Shown here piece by piece: positions 1-7,700 of a stretch of 64,000 bases of DNA (position 1 is its first letter; every line of letters begins with the position of its first letter). The DNA is from an uncultured Clostridia bacterium (lineage in GTDB: Bacteria; Bacillota; Clostridia; Monoglobales; Monoglobaceae): the NCBI GenBank assembly GCA_947589045.1, contig CANQBQ010000005.1, forward strand, positions 1 to 64,000, in the 5' to 3' direction. The notes below the pieces were generated by a model. It was given only the letters and a program-made list of their open reading frames with translations, made no database searches and had not been told where the DNA came from. Position numbers and translations under genes: made by a program.

Positions 1-73
1 CATAACGAGCACGATTGGAAATCGTGTTGCCGTGATGAGCGGCACGTGGGTTCAAATCCCACCATCTCCGCCA
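1..73 (+). tRNA. tRNA-Ser(GGA), 5' end outside window
   Basis: The anticodon stem-loop at 10-26 (CACGA / TTGGAAA / TCGTG) places anticodon GGA at 17-19, which reads UCC serine codons. A long variable arm follows (TGCCG...CGGCA), as expected for a class II tRNA. The T arm is GTGGG-TTCAAAT-CCCAC, and a genomically encoded CCA ends the gene at 73. The 5' acceptor and D arm lie upstream of the window. Confidence 0.93.
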
Positions 74-76
74 GAA

Positions 77-115
77 ATTGCGGGAACCTTTAAATTTTAA
101 AAGGTTCCCGCAATT
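77..115 (+). terminator. Intrinsic terminator after tRNA-Ser
   Basis: A long perfect hairpin directly follows the tRNA CCA end: AATTGCGGGAACC pairs with GGTTCCCGCAATT around an AT-rich loop. It is close to symmetric, so it could also stop leftward transcription. A second AT-only hairpin (stems 139-150 and 154-165) follows and may close the leftward small-gene operon. Confidence 0.75.
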
Positions 116-232
116 TTATCTTGTGAAATCCCCGAATTTTTTGTGTTTTTTCAAAAAACACAAAACCGTTGTTTACGATGCGGCGGTTTGCGAAACGTCA
201 GCGACCGTGCTCTAAATTTGGTTGTTTTCCCC

Positions 233-421
233 TTATTCGGATAAATTTTTTACCGCCATTTCCAGAAATTGCGAACGGCTTATGCCTTTGGCTTTGCAAA
301 ATGTGTCTATTTCGTCAAAAACTTCCGGCTTGATTTGCACATTAAATTGTTTGTAGTGTTTACTGTTGTAACGATATTTTACAGCCGTAGATGTCTTAGT
401 TTTTCTTTTCTCGACCGGCAT
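233..421 (-). CDS. Small ribbon-helix-helix-like DNA-binding protein
   Basis: A 62-residue basic protein. After a lysine-rich N-terminus comes a short strand (QFNVQIKPEVFDEID) and then two predicted helices around KGISRSQFLEMAV, the usual ribbon-helix-helix (Arc/CopG-type) layout in small plasmid and integrative-element regulators. The ATG at 421 is preferred over an upstream TTG because AGGAGG lies 7 bases before it. It is the last gene of the leftward small-gene set and overlaps the preceding gene by 26 bases. It is a candidate for the repressor acting on the palindromes in the promoters at 810-838 and 881-909, which is inference. Family assignment rests on pattern only. Confidence 0.7.
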   Translation of the reverse strand: MPVEKRKTKTSTAVKYRYNSKHYKQFNVQIKPEVFDEIDTFCKAKGISRSQFLEMAVKNLSE

Positions 422-572
422 AAACAATCCTCCTGATATTATAAAATACGTCTATTAAAACTATAACGGCATTCGCAATTACAGTAATTCGGATAGGTGT
501 ATTCCAATTTACGGCAACGCCTATTATCAATAATGCCACCAACGAAATAAACCAAAAATTTTCTTTAAGCAC
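396..572 (-). CDS. Small membrane protein, unknown function
   Basis: A 58-residue protein with two hydrophobic segments (about residues 7-24 and 29-45) and a basic C-terminal tail (YNIRRIVYAGREKKN), consistent with a two-pass inner-membrane peptide. The GTG at 572 is chosen because AAGGAG sits 8 bases upstream; the TTG two codons earlier would be only 2 bases from that site. It overlaps the RHH-like gene downstream, so translation is probably coupled. I do not recognise a family. Such small proteins are common cargo of Firmicute mobile elements. Confidence 0.6.
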   Translation of the reverse strand: MLKENFWFISLVALLIIGVAVNWNTPIRITVIANAVIVLIDVFYNIRRIVYAGREKKN

Positions 573-601
573 TTGCAAAACTCCTTTTTATTTGTTATAA
601 T
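573..601 (+). promoter_or_regulatory. Candidate rightward promoter antisense to micro-gene
   Basis: TTGCAA at 573-578 and TATAAT at 596-601 are separated by exactly 17 bases. The predicted transcript would start near 608 and run antisense across the leftward 33-residue gene at 647-748. A long-range stem (ACCTACC near 646 with GGTAGGT near 726) followed by TTTTTTATTTT could end it. The region is AT-rich, so a chance match is possible. Confidence 0.4.
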
Positions 602-646
602 AAATATATTCCCCCATAAGGGGAGAGGGGCATTCGCCCCTCAGAC

Positions 647-748
647 CTACCACCATTTTACCGCAGTTATCAAGGCGGATATCGCAACTATTGCCTTAAT
701 AATTAAATCGATAATTTCTGTGGCGGTAGGTTTTTTATTTTCACCCAT
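647..748 (-). CDS. 33-residue amphipathic/membrane micro-protein
   Basis: ATG at 748 is preceded by AGAGGTG with a 6-base spacer. The product begins MGENKKPTATEIIDLIIKA and continues as one hydrophobic helix ending in VKWW. Single-helix peptides of this kind include type I toxins and holin-like peptides, but no family is recognised here. A consensus promoter (810-838) lies about 60 bases upstream, and a hairpin (GAGGGGC / GCCCCTC, 624-641) follows the stop. A possible antisense promoter at 573-601 faces the gene. It may be the first gene of a leftward operon with the genes at 396-572 and 233-421. Confidence 0.65.
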   Translation of the reverse strand: MGENKKPTATEIIDLIIKAIVAISALITAVKWW

Positions 749-809
749 TTTTTACACCTCTCTTTCTGATGGACTTCTTTCAGATTGCCTCCCTCAACCT
801 TACAAGAAT

Positions 810-838
810 ATTATACCATACTATTAGTAGTATGTCAA
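810..838 (-). promoter_or_regulatory. Leftward SigA promoter with palindromic operator in spacer
   Basis: On the minus strand TTGACA (833-838) and TATAAT (810-815) are perfect consensus boxes 17 bases apart. An 18-bp dyad (817-834; arms CATACTA and TAGTATG) fills the spacer, overlapping the last two bases of the -35 and ending one base short of the -10. This is a repressor-type arrangement. It drives the 647-748 gene and probably those at 396-572 and 233-421. Confidence 0.85.
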
Positions 839-880
839 CACTTTTTTGAAAAATTTTTTAGAAATTTTTTAGAAAAAGTA

Positions 881-909
881 TTGGCATAGGCGTACGACTA
901 TGTTATAAT
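881..909 (+). promoter_or_regulatory. Rightward SigA promoter with matching palindromic operator
   Basis: TTGGCA (881-886) and TATAAT (904-909) with a 17-base spacer. An 18-bp near-palindrome at 885-902 (CATAGGCGTACGACTATG, 16 of 18 symmetric) occupies the same register as the dyad in the divergent promoter at 810-838, and both begin CATA and end TATG. A common repressor for both directions is the simplest reading. Confidence 0.85.
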
Positions 910-942
910 ATATACAGAAGTTAAGGAAAGGAGGAAACAGCA

Positions 943-1074
943 ATGCAGAACATAACAAAAGCCTTGCAGGATTTGGCAAAAGCTGTTGAAAGTAACGACA
1001 CCGTCCAAAATGTCAAAGTTACAATCACATTGAAAAAGCCGAAACCGAACAAGGCTAAACCAAATAGCAAGTAA
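943..1074 (+). CDS. 43-residue lysine-rich small protein
   Basis: ATG at 943 has AGGAGG 8 bases upstream and sits about 34 bases after a strong -10. The protein has an amphipathic N-terminal half (MQNITKALQDLAKAVE), a strand-like middle (TVQNVKVTITLKK) and a Lys/Pro/Asn tail. No family is recognised. It is the first gene of the rightward small-gene set and is followed by a GC hairpin (GGGCGAC-GCG-GTCGCCC, 1091-1107). Confidence 0.7.
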   Translation: MQNITKALQDLAKAVESNDTVQNVKVTITLKKPKPNKAKPNSK

Positions 1075-1169
1075 TGCTAAAAGGCAGAGCGGGCGACGCG
1101 GTCGCCCCTCGTAAGTCCTATTATAGCACTTTTATATAAAATTGTCAATGATGCGGAGGAATTAAGCGT

Positions 1170-1337
1170 ATGAGAATTGAAAAAGACGGTCGCGTCTATG
1201 TCGTTACAGAAACCGCGAAGCAATGGAATATAAAAACCGACGCTTCAAAAATGGGTGTTTTTTACAATATCCCGAAGGAAATATGCGAAACTTTCAACGA
1301 CCTTAAAAGATATGTAGCAGAAAACGAATTATTTTAA
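1170..1337 (+). CDS. 55-residue hypothetical protein
   Basis: ATG at 1170 follows GGAGG with a suitable spacer. The protein starts MRIEKDGRVYVVTETAKQWN and ends YVAENELF. It looks like a small alpha/beta protein with no transmembrane segment or signal peptide. It is not recognised. It lies between the 943-1074 gene and an RHH-like gene, consistent with a short operon of accessory small genes. Confidence 0.65.
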   Translation: MRIEKDGRVYVVTETAKQWNIKTDASKMGVFYNIPKEICETFNDLKRYVAENELF

Positions 1338-1351
1338 CGGGGGTGCTTGTT

Positions 1352-1540
1352 ATGGAACGCAAAATAACGCCGCAGGAGCGATATGCGAAAAAGAACAAAA
1401 AGCAATTTAAGATTGATTGCATTATAACCACAGAAGCCGACATCATAAAGAAACTTGAAAGCGTACCGAACAAGGCTGGGTATATTAAGCAACTTATACG
1501 GGCTGACATAGCAGCAAATAAAAAATTTGTAAGTCAATAA
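1352..1540 (+). CDS. Small RHH-like / mobile-element accessory protein
   Basis: A 62-residue basic protein whose pattern (charged N-terminus, strand QFKIDCIITTEADIIKKLES, then a turn and helix NKAGYIKQLIRADIA) matches small ribbon-helix-helix-like proteins of Firmicute integrative elements. The ATG at 1352 is preferred over the GTG at 1343 because the GGGGGTG tract is better spaced. It starts 14 bases after the preceding stop, so co-transcription is likely. It is a second candidate for the factor binding the paired operators. Exact function is unknown. Confidence 0.65.
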   Translation: MERKITPQERYAKKNKKQFKIDCIITTEADIIKKLESVPNKAGYIKQLIRADIAANKKFVSQ

Positions 1541-1585
1541 AAAGTCAAAATGCGTGAACCCAGCGATATAGTGCGCTTGGAAAAA

Positions 1586-1610
1586 GGTTCAAGTCCTGTC
1601 ACTCCGACCA
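1586..1610 (+). other. tRNA 3'-end remnant (tRNA-Pro-like), possible att site
   Basis: The 25 bases have the T loop TTCAAGT, a T-stem 3' strand, the acceptor strand CACTCCG, a discriminator A and CCA, as in the 3' end of a tRNA, most like Firmicute tRNA-Pro. No matching 5' acceptor strand (CGGAGTG), D arm or anticodon arm precedes it. tRNA 3' ends are the usual targets of tyrosine-recombinase elements, so this may be an attachment-site scar at the end of the small-gene island. Confidence 0.6.
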
Positions 1611-1611
1611 T

Positions 1612-1651
1612 GTCGGAGCAAAGTTCGCTTTGCTCCGACTTCCTTTTTTTC
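1612..1651 (+). terminator. Strong intrinsic terminator
   Basis: A 12-bp perfect stem (GTCGGAGCAAAG / CTTTGCTCCGAC) is capped by a TTCG tetraloop and followed by TTCCTTTTTTT. It closes the rightward small-gene operon, or formerly the tRNA whose 3' end abuts it. Confidence 0.85.
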
Positions 1652-1690
1652 AAAAAGAAAGTCTGCGCCCGCTTCCTTGCTCCTCCTTTT

Positions 1691-1977
1691 CCCAAAAAGT
1701 CCTTTGGACTTTTTGGGACATTGCGCGGCTTCTCCGCGTTTATTATTTTTGGGCGGATTTTTTCGAAGACCTTGCATAGCAAGGTCTTCTTGTCTTACCG
1801 CCGTTTTCGGCGCTCTTTCACAAAAAGCGCGAGTCGCTTTTTGCGATTTTCACGGCTTCGCTTTATCGGCTGCCGCTTCGAATGAACACTTAATGAGCAA
1901 GTTATGTGCTTGCGAATTTAGTGTGAATTGTGCCCCGTTGGGTACTTCTTCCCAAAAAGCGCAAGTCGCTTTTTGGG
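1691..1977. repeat. Hairpin-dense non-coding region
   Basis: Between 1650 and 2051 no gene is convincing. Four long hairpins occur: 1691-1717 (CCCAAAAAGTCC / GGACTTTTTGGG), 1765-1789 (GAAGACCTTGC / GCAAGGTCTTC), 1819-1845 (an AAAAAGCG..CGCTTTTT variant) and 1951-1977 (CCCAAAAAGCG / CGCTTTTTGGG). The first and last share their outer stem while the inner pairs differ in a compensated way, and both are followed by similar ATTGCGCG / ATTACGCG sequence. This suggests copies of one structured repeat. Confidence 0.65.
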
Positions 1978-2051
1978 ATATTACGCGCCGTCGGTGCGTT
2001 TTTTGTACGGGACGGTGCCCTCGGCGTCCCGCCCGCACGACGCACAAAATA

Positions 2052-3521
2052 TCATTTAAACCTCTTGTAAGTCCTCGTTATCTTATACATCTTATCCGCA
2101 ATACCGCCGTCGAGGTAACCCTTCTCCGCTCTCCAACGCCAGCAGCCGAGCTGTGACGGCGTGTTCATTCTGCCCTCCGCGCCTATGCCGAGCAAATCCT
2201 GCATCTGTATGATAACGGTGTCGGCAGGCGACGCCATAATAGCCTTTATACAGCCCCAATTTAGCCCCTCTTCATCGTTAAGGCGCAAATACTCCTTTGC
2301 AAATTCGGCATTCGGCTCGCTCTCCAGCCAGCCTATAACGGTCGGATTGTCGTGAGTGCCGATATACGCGACGCTGTTTTTCGGGTAATTATGCGGCAGA
2401 TATTCCGAATCTATATTTGGGTCAAACCCAAACTCCAACACCTTCATACCCGGATAACCGCTCTCGCGCAAAAGCGCATAGACCTCCTGCGTCAAATCGC
2501 CGAGGTCCTCGGCGATTACCGAAACGTCGCCGAGCTTTTCGCGCACCGCGCGGAATAAATCCATACCGGGTCCCTTCAGCCATTCTCCGCCGCGAGCGTT
2601 CGGCGCGCCGTAGGGTACGGTGTAAAACGCCTCAAAGCCGCGGAAGTGGTCGATACGCACCACGTCATACAGCTTGAACGCACCCTCAATTCTCTTTATC
2701 CACCAATCGTAACCGCTCTTTTTGAGAGCGTCCCAGTCGTAAAGCGGATTGCCCCAAAGCTGACCCTCGTCGGTGAACGCGTCGGGCGGACAGCCCGCGA
2801 CCCGAACGGGCGTCAGATTTTCGTCAAGCCAAAGAATTTCGCTGTGAGACCACGAATCCGCGCTGTCCTCCGCAACATAAATAGGTATATCTCCTATTAT
2901 TTTTATTCCGCACAGGTTGGCGTATTTTTTAAGAGCGTTCCACTGCCTGAAAAACATATACTGCACAAAGACCCAAAAGTCGATTTCGTCGGCGAGACTC
3001 TCGCGGTATGTCTCGACCGCTTCGGGCTTTCGCAGACGTATATCCTCATCCCACTCGCGGTACGGCTTTAAGTCAAAATGAAACTTCAGCGACATAAACA
3101 TCGCGTATGTCTCGAGCCAATACTCGTTTTGCGCGCGAAACTCTTTAAGCTCGGCGCGCAAAGGCTCGCGCGCGTTCATATACGCGATTTTCAAAACCTT
3201 AAAACGGTTCTTGAAAATCTTGTCATAGTCCACGCAAGCGCCGCCGCCCCAGTCGATGTCCTCGTAGTCGGAGCGGCTCAAATAGCCGCTTTTTTCAAGC
3301 AAATCCGGGTCTATAAAGTACGGATTTCCCGCAAAAGTCGAGAACGACTGGTACGGCGAGTCTCCCGCTCCGGTCGGACCGAGCGGAAGTATCTGCCAGA
3401 AATTCTGACCCGCCGCCTTTAAAAAATCAACAAACTTGTATGCCTCCTCGCCCATCGTTCCTATGCCGTAAGGCGACGGAAGCGACGAAATGTGCATTAA
3501 AATTCCCGATGCCCTTGCCAT
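2052..3521 (-). CDS. malQ: 4-alpha-glucanotransferase (amylomaltase, GH77)
   Basis: MalQ transfers alpha-1,4-glucan segments between malto-oligosaccharides in the cytoplasm, releasing glucose during maltodextrin or glycogen turnover. The 489-residue length is typical. The N-terminal SGILMHISSLPSPYGIG and LPLGPTGAGDSPYQ motifs are characteristic of GH77. The expected catalytic residues are visible: the nucleophile Asp in RIDHFRGF (about 290), the acid/base Glu in IAEDLGD (about 336) and the transition-state Asp in GTHDNPT (about 389). AAGGGAGG precedes the ATG. It stands alone on the minus strand with the hairpin-rich region downstream. Confidence 0.95.
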   Translation of the reverse strand: MARASGILMHISSLPSPYGIGTMGEEAYKFVDFLKAAGQNFWQILPLGPTGAGDSPYQSFSTFAGNPYFIDPDLLEKSGYLSRSDYEDIDWGGGACVDYDKIFKNRFKVLKIAYMNAREPLRAELKEFRAQNEYWLETYAMFMSLKFHFDLKPYREWDEDIRLRKPEAVETYRESLADEIDFWVFVQYMFFRQWNALKKYANLCGIKIIGDIPIYVAEDSADSWSHSEILWLDENLTPVRVAGCPPDAFTDEGQLWGNPLYDWDALKKSGYDWWIKRIEGAFKLYDVVRIDHFRGFEAFYTVPYGAPNARGGEWLKGPGMDLFRAVREKLGDVSVIAEDLGDLTQEVYALLRESGYPGMKVLEFGFDPNIDSEYLPHNYPKNSVAYIGTHDNPTVIGWLESEPNAEFAKEYLRLNDEEGLNWGCIKAIMASPADTVIIQMQDLLGIGAEGRMNTPSQLGCWRWRAEKGYLDGGIADKMYKITRTYKRFK

Positions 3522-3630
3522 TTTTTAACCTCCCTTAAAATATGCAAGACTTATAAATTGGTTATTTTTTTGGTTGTCTGCGGACGCACTCACGCAAAAA
3601 CTTAATTTTGAGGAGAAAAGAACATAAAAC

Positions 3631-4371
3631 TTATTTTGTTCTCCTCAACGCTTCCAGGCGTTCTGCGAGGTGTGCGTTATGCGGAGTGGGGTTGCGCCTC
3701 AGCATACGGATTTTATCCCGCGTTGCAAGACGCGAAAGCCGCTCGTGCATTTTTGCCGCAAACTCGCTCTGTTCCTCCGCCCTGATGTTGTTCAGTTTTT
3801 CGCCCAGGCTGTGCAGCTCTGCCGCGGCAAATTCCTTGTATTCCTCAAATTTAACGTGCCAGTCGCGTATGTTGAGCGCGGTCTTGAACGAGGTTATAAA
3901 ATCGGCCGCCACGGGAACCGTTATTGCCGCCGCCGCGATAATAAGCACGGTATGCGGTATGCTGTCAATCAGGTGCGCAACGGGCGGATGTACGACCTCG
4001 CACAAAAGCAGGGTGAAAAATCCCCACGCCACGGTGGACGACAGGCATATATGCCCTTTGAAATTAAAGCGGTGAGTGCTGTAATCCCAATATTTTATTT
4101 TAAACAGCTTCTCCATCGCCATACCCGTAAAAAACTCAAGCGTGGTCGCCGAGAGCGCGCCGACTAAGTACATCGAAACTATATTCGTGCAGTTCCTTGT
4201 GGAAAACAGCATAATTACCGCACCCGAACCGTAAATGGGAAGGAGCGGGCCCTTGATAAAGCCTCGGTTCACAAGCCGCTTTTCGCACAGCGAAACATAG
4301 GCTGACTCAAAACACCAGCCAAAAAAGCAGTACGCATAAAAAATTATAAGCCACCTGCAAAAGTTATACAT
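3631..4371 (-). CDS. Multi-pass membrane protein, putative ABC permease family (PF06541-like)
   Basis: A 246-residue protein with about five hydrophobic segments in the first 170 residues, starting MYNFCRWLIIFYAYCFFGWC, then a charged helical C-terminal tail (EEYKEFAAAELHSLGEKLNN). The FFGWCFES motif and the RGFIKGPLLPIYG segment are typical of the family often labelled putative ABC transporter permease CmpB; its function is not established. The ATG at 4371 is chosen because the purine-rich AAGGAAGGGCGAGG precedes it; the GTG at 4398 has no ribosome-binding site. No ATPase lies beside it. A repeat block fills the upstream region. Confidence 0.75.
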   Translation of the reverse strand: MYNFCRWLIIFYAYCFFGWCFESAYVSLCEKRLVNRGFIKGPLLPIYGSGAVIMLFSTRNCTNIVSMYLVGALSATTLEFFTGMAMEKLFKIKYWDYSTHRFNFKGHICLSSTVAWGFFTLLLCEVVHPPVAHLIDSIPHTVLIIAAAAITVPVAADFITSFKTALNIRDWHVKFEEYKEFAAAELHSLGEKLNNIRAEEQSEFAAKMHERLSRLATRDKIRMLRRNPTPHNAHLAERLEALRRTK

Positions 4372-4396
4372 ATCCTCGCCCTTCCTTAAACAATTC

Positions 4397-4573
4397 ACGT
4401 TTTGCGGGAATACGCGGCTTCGCCGCGTATATTCCGATTTAGTTCGGTAAAAATCATCGGATTTTTACCGATTAAAACGGGGTTTTTAGGGGCAACGCCC
4501 CTAAACGGTTCTTTTGTTACTTTTCTTGCCGTCAAGAAAAGTACATAACCCCGCCCGCGTGTAACGCGGGCAC
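4397..4573 (-). repeat. Intergenic modular hairpin repeat, copy A
   Basis: Four hairpins read on the minus strand: GCCCGCG..CGCGGGC (4553-4571), CTTTTCTTG..CAAGAAAAG (4520-4541), TTTAGGGGC..GCCCCTAAA (4485-4505) and CGGTAAAAAT..ATTTTTACCG (4445-4470). The same order occurs in copy C (49433-49560), and the first three modules also occur in copy B (38341-38429). About 45 bases around the last hairpin look identical between A and C. No coding potential was recognised. Confidence 0.8.
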
Positions 4574-4683
4574 CCTCCCGCACGGAGTGCGGAATATTTT
4601 ACAAAAACATACTCATTTTACCACAGTTCGACCCGATGTGTCAAAACATTTTAATTTTCTTTATTCATATTAAATTTTAAGTA

Positions 4684-4712
4684 TTGCATAAAATTTCAAT
4701 TCGTAGTAAAAT
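4684..4712 (+). promoter_or_regulatory. Predicted SigA promoter of GT-C fusion gene
   Basis: TTGCAT (4684-4689) and TAAAAT (4707-4712), 17-base spacer, 40 bases upstream of the start at 4753. Confidence 0.6.
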
Positions 4713-4752
4713 AATCCCAAAAGACAAAAGATATAGTTTAAGAGGTGGAATT

Positions 4753-7700
4753 ATGACAGATTTAATCGTTTGTATAGTATTATACTTAATTGCGTTTCTC
4801 TGTTTGTCTTACGGAGTTCTGAAAATAGGCGCCAAGGAAATGAAGGCGTCAAAATTACAGCAGGATAAAAAATATGTTCTGACACAGGGTACTGTGATCG
4901 CTCTCTGTGTAATTTTGGGTGCTGTGTTTATCTTCGACGCCGCCTACGCGCATCACGTTCAGGGTCACGGTACCGATATGAACAACTTTGCCGCGTGGAT
5001 GTACCGACTGCAGAGCAAGGGCATTCCCAACTTCTATTCGCCCGACTATTACGCCGACTATCCGCCCGGATATATGTATGTACTGCGGGTGATAGGCGCA
5101 ATCGTGACTATGTTCAATCTTTCCGACAACGCCACATGGCTGGTTATGAAGCTGCCCGCCATAATCTGCGACATACTTATCGCGCTCTTTGTGTTTAAAA
5201 TTTCGTATAAAACTCTCGGCTCAAAAATCGCACTTATCGTTACGGCGGTCGTGGCTTTAAATCCGCTGACATATATAACGTCGGCAATATGGGGACAGGT
5301 GGACTCCGTTCTGACACTGTTCCTGCTCATATCTCTTTATGACGTATATAATAAAAAATACTATTCGGGCGTGGTGTGGTTCATTCTCGCGCTGCTTATA
5401 AAACCGCAGGCTCTTATGCTCGGCACGGTGTACCTCTTTGCGTACCTTGAGACCAAAGACCCGAAGCTGATAATAAAATCTATTCTGCTGGGCGCGCTGC
5501 TGCTCATCGCAATCTGCATACCGTTCTCTCCGGTGTGGCGTGAGGGCGGCAACTTCTTCTTAAACCTTATAAAGAGCTTTAACCCCGCGTGGATAATCGA
5601 CAAATACGCAAGTTCCTTCGCAATATACAAATACGCGACGGTCAACGCCTTCAATATATACGCGCTGTTCGGTGCAAACTGGAAGCCCATAGACGACAAA
5701 TTCCTGTTCCTCAGCTATGAGGTCTGGGGCTGGATAATAACCATCGCGGCTATGGCCGCGTCCGGCTTTGTGTACTTCAAGCTCAAGGACAGATGGGCTA
5801 AGATTTTCGGCACCGCGTTTTTCATAATAGCGGTAGTTTACGCGTTTGACACGAATATGCACGAGAGATACATCTATCCCGCGATATTCTTCCTGCTTAT
5901 GCTCTATATTTCGACCAGGGACATACGCTCGCTTTTGCTTTTCGGCGGACTGAGCGCGGCAAACGCGGCAAACGTCGCCTATGTTCTGTACTGCAACTTA
6001 AACGGCAATATGGCTACTAAAAATTCGGTGGTAATTCCGATAGCGTTCATTCAGGTACTGCTTATAATACTCGCGCTTGTCTGGCTTTATAAAACGCGCG
6101 GAGAATCCGCACCGACACTCACCGCTCCGCCGATGTCCAAATCCGCGCAAAATTCGGACAAGGAAACAACTCCCGTACTACTGCGCGTGTTCAACGGCGA
6201 AAACCGCGACATATGGAAAAACGTGAAGCTGGTGCGTATCGACTACATTATAATCTCGATAATCGTAGTGCTCTATTCCTGCGTTGCGTTTATAAACTTA
6301 GGCGACACCAAAGCTCCGCAGACGTTTTATAAGCCCTCTCAAAACGGCGACAGCTTTATAGTTGAGTTTGAAAGCCCCGTAGAGGTCGGCAAAATCAGTT
6401 ACTACTACGGTGTCGGTCAGGTCGGCGACAAGCCGAAGGTGTCCTACTCCTTCTCGCTCGACGGCGACAGTTGGACCGATGCGGACGAGAGCTGCGAGCT
6501 GAAATCGGTGTTCAAATGGGACAGCGTAGAGCTCGACACTCCGGCATACGCGAGATTTGCGCTCGGCACGTTCATAGGCACCGAAATTCGCCTCGGCGAA
6601 GTCGGCTTCTTTGACGCAGACGGCAATCAGATACCCGTAAAACAAATAATAGGACGGTACGGCGGCGATTACTCGCCGATAGCGGACGAGCAGGACTGCG
6701 TTCCCGAAAAGAGTTCTTACCGCAACGGAACCTACTTTGACGAAATTTATCACCCCAGAACCGCATATGAGCATTTGCATCTTATGCCGTACTACGAGAC
6801 CACACACCCGCCGCTGGGCAAGCTGATTATGTCGATAGGCATAGCGCTGTTCGGTATGACGCCGTTCGGCTGGCGCTTTATGGGTACTCTGTTCGGCGTA
6901 CTTATGCTTCCGCTGTTTTACCTTTTCCTTAAAAAGATATTCGGCAAAACGCGCTACGCGACACTCGGAACGCTTTTGTTCGCGCTCGACTTTATGCACT
7001 TCTCGCTCACGAGAATGGGCACGATAGACTCCTACCCCGTGTTCTTCATAATCTTGATGTACTTCTTTATGTACAAGTTTATGATACGCGCTCTCAGCCT
7101 TTCGAGAGAGCATAAGGGCGATCTGTTCGAAGACAGAAAGCGGCTTATGTCCATACTTTTGCCGCTCGGATTTTCGGGAATTGCTTTCGGACTGGGCGCG
7201 GCGTCAAAGTGGATTGCGATATACGCGGGCTTCGGTCTTTTCGCGATTTTCTTGATTACCACGGTAAAAATGTTTGCAAACCTCAGCGAGGATTACCGAA
7301 AACGCATACTCACCAAAAACCTGATAATTATAGTTTTGTGGTGCGCGCTGTTCTTCATTTTAATTCCGCTGTGCATATACGTTGCGGCATATATTCCGAT
7401 TTCGCTCGTCAAGACAAGCAGCGGCGCTTCGCAGTACGGCTCCCCGCTTAAAGCGATGCTCGACAATCAAAAGTATATGTTCAACTATCACACGGGCGGC
7501 GGCAAAGAGCATCCGTATGCGTCAAGGTGGTATCAGTGGCCTACCATATACCGTCCGCTGTGGGCGTATAAGGCTCCCGACACCGCAAAGGGCATAATAG
7601 GCTGTATCTCGATTATGGGCAACCCGCTCATATGGTGGGCGGCTATTGCGGGCTTTGCGTACTCCCTCTATAAGGGCGTGAGACAAAAGAGCTATACGAT

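Noticed and set aside
1-1610. tRNA-Ser and the 1586-1610 remnant as the two ends (attL/attR) of one element
   Set aside because: Their 3' sequences differ (GTGGGTTCAAATCCCACC against GGTTCAAGTCCTGTC), so they cannot be a direct-repeat pair. The remnant needs another partner.
1550-2156. Overlapping frames of 65-159 codons in the hairpin region
   Set aside because: They read through palindromes and the tRNA remnant, giving Phe/Ser/Arg-rich products with no ribosome-binding sites. Part of the minus-strand frame (VGVTGLEP) is simply the complement of a tRNA 3' end.
3610-3646. Hairpin GAGGAGAA..TTCTCCTC after the membrane protein gene as terminator
   Set aside because: The stem is only 8 bp with a long loop, and neither side has a proper T run.
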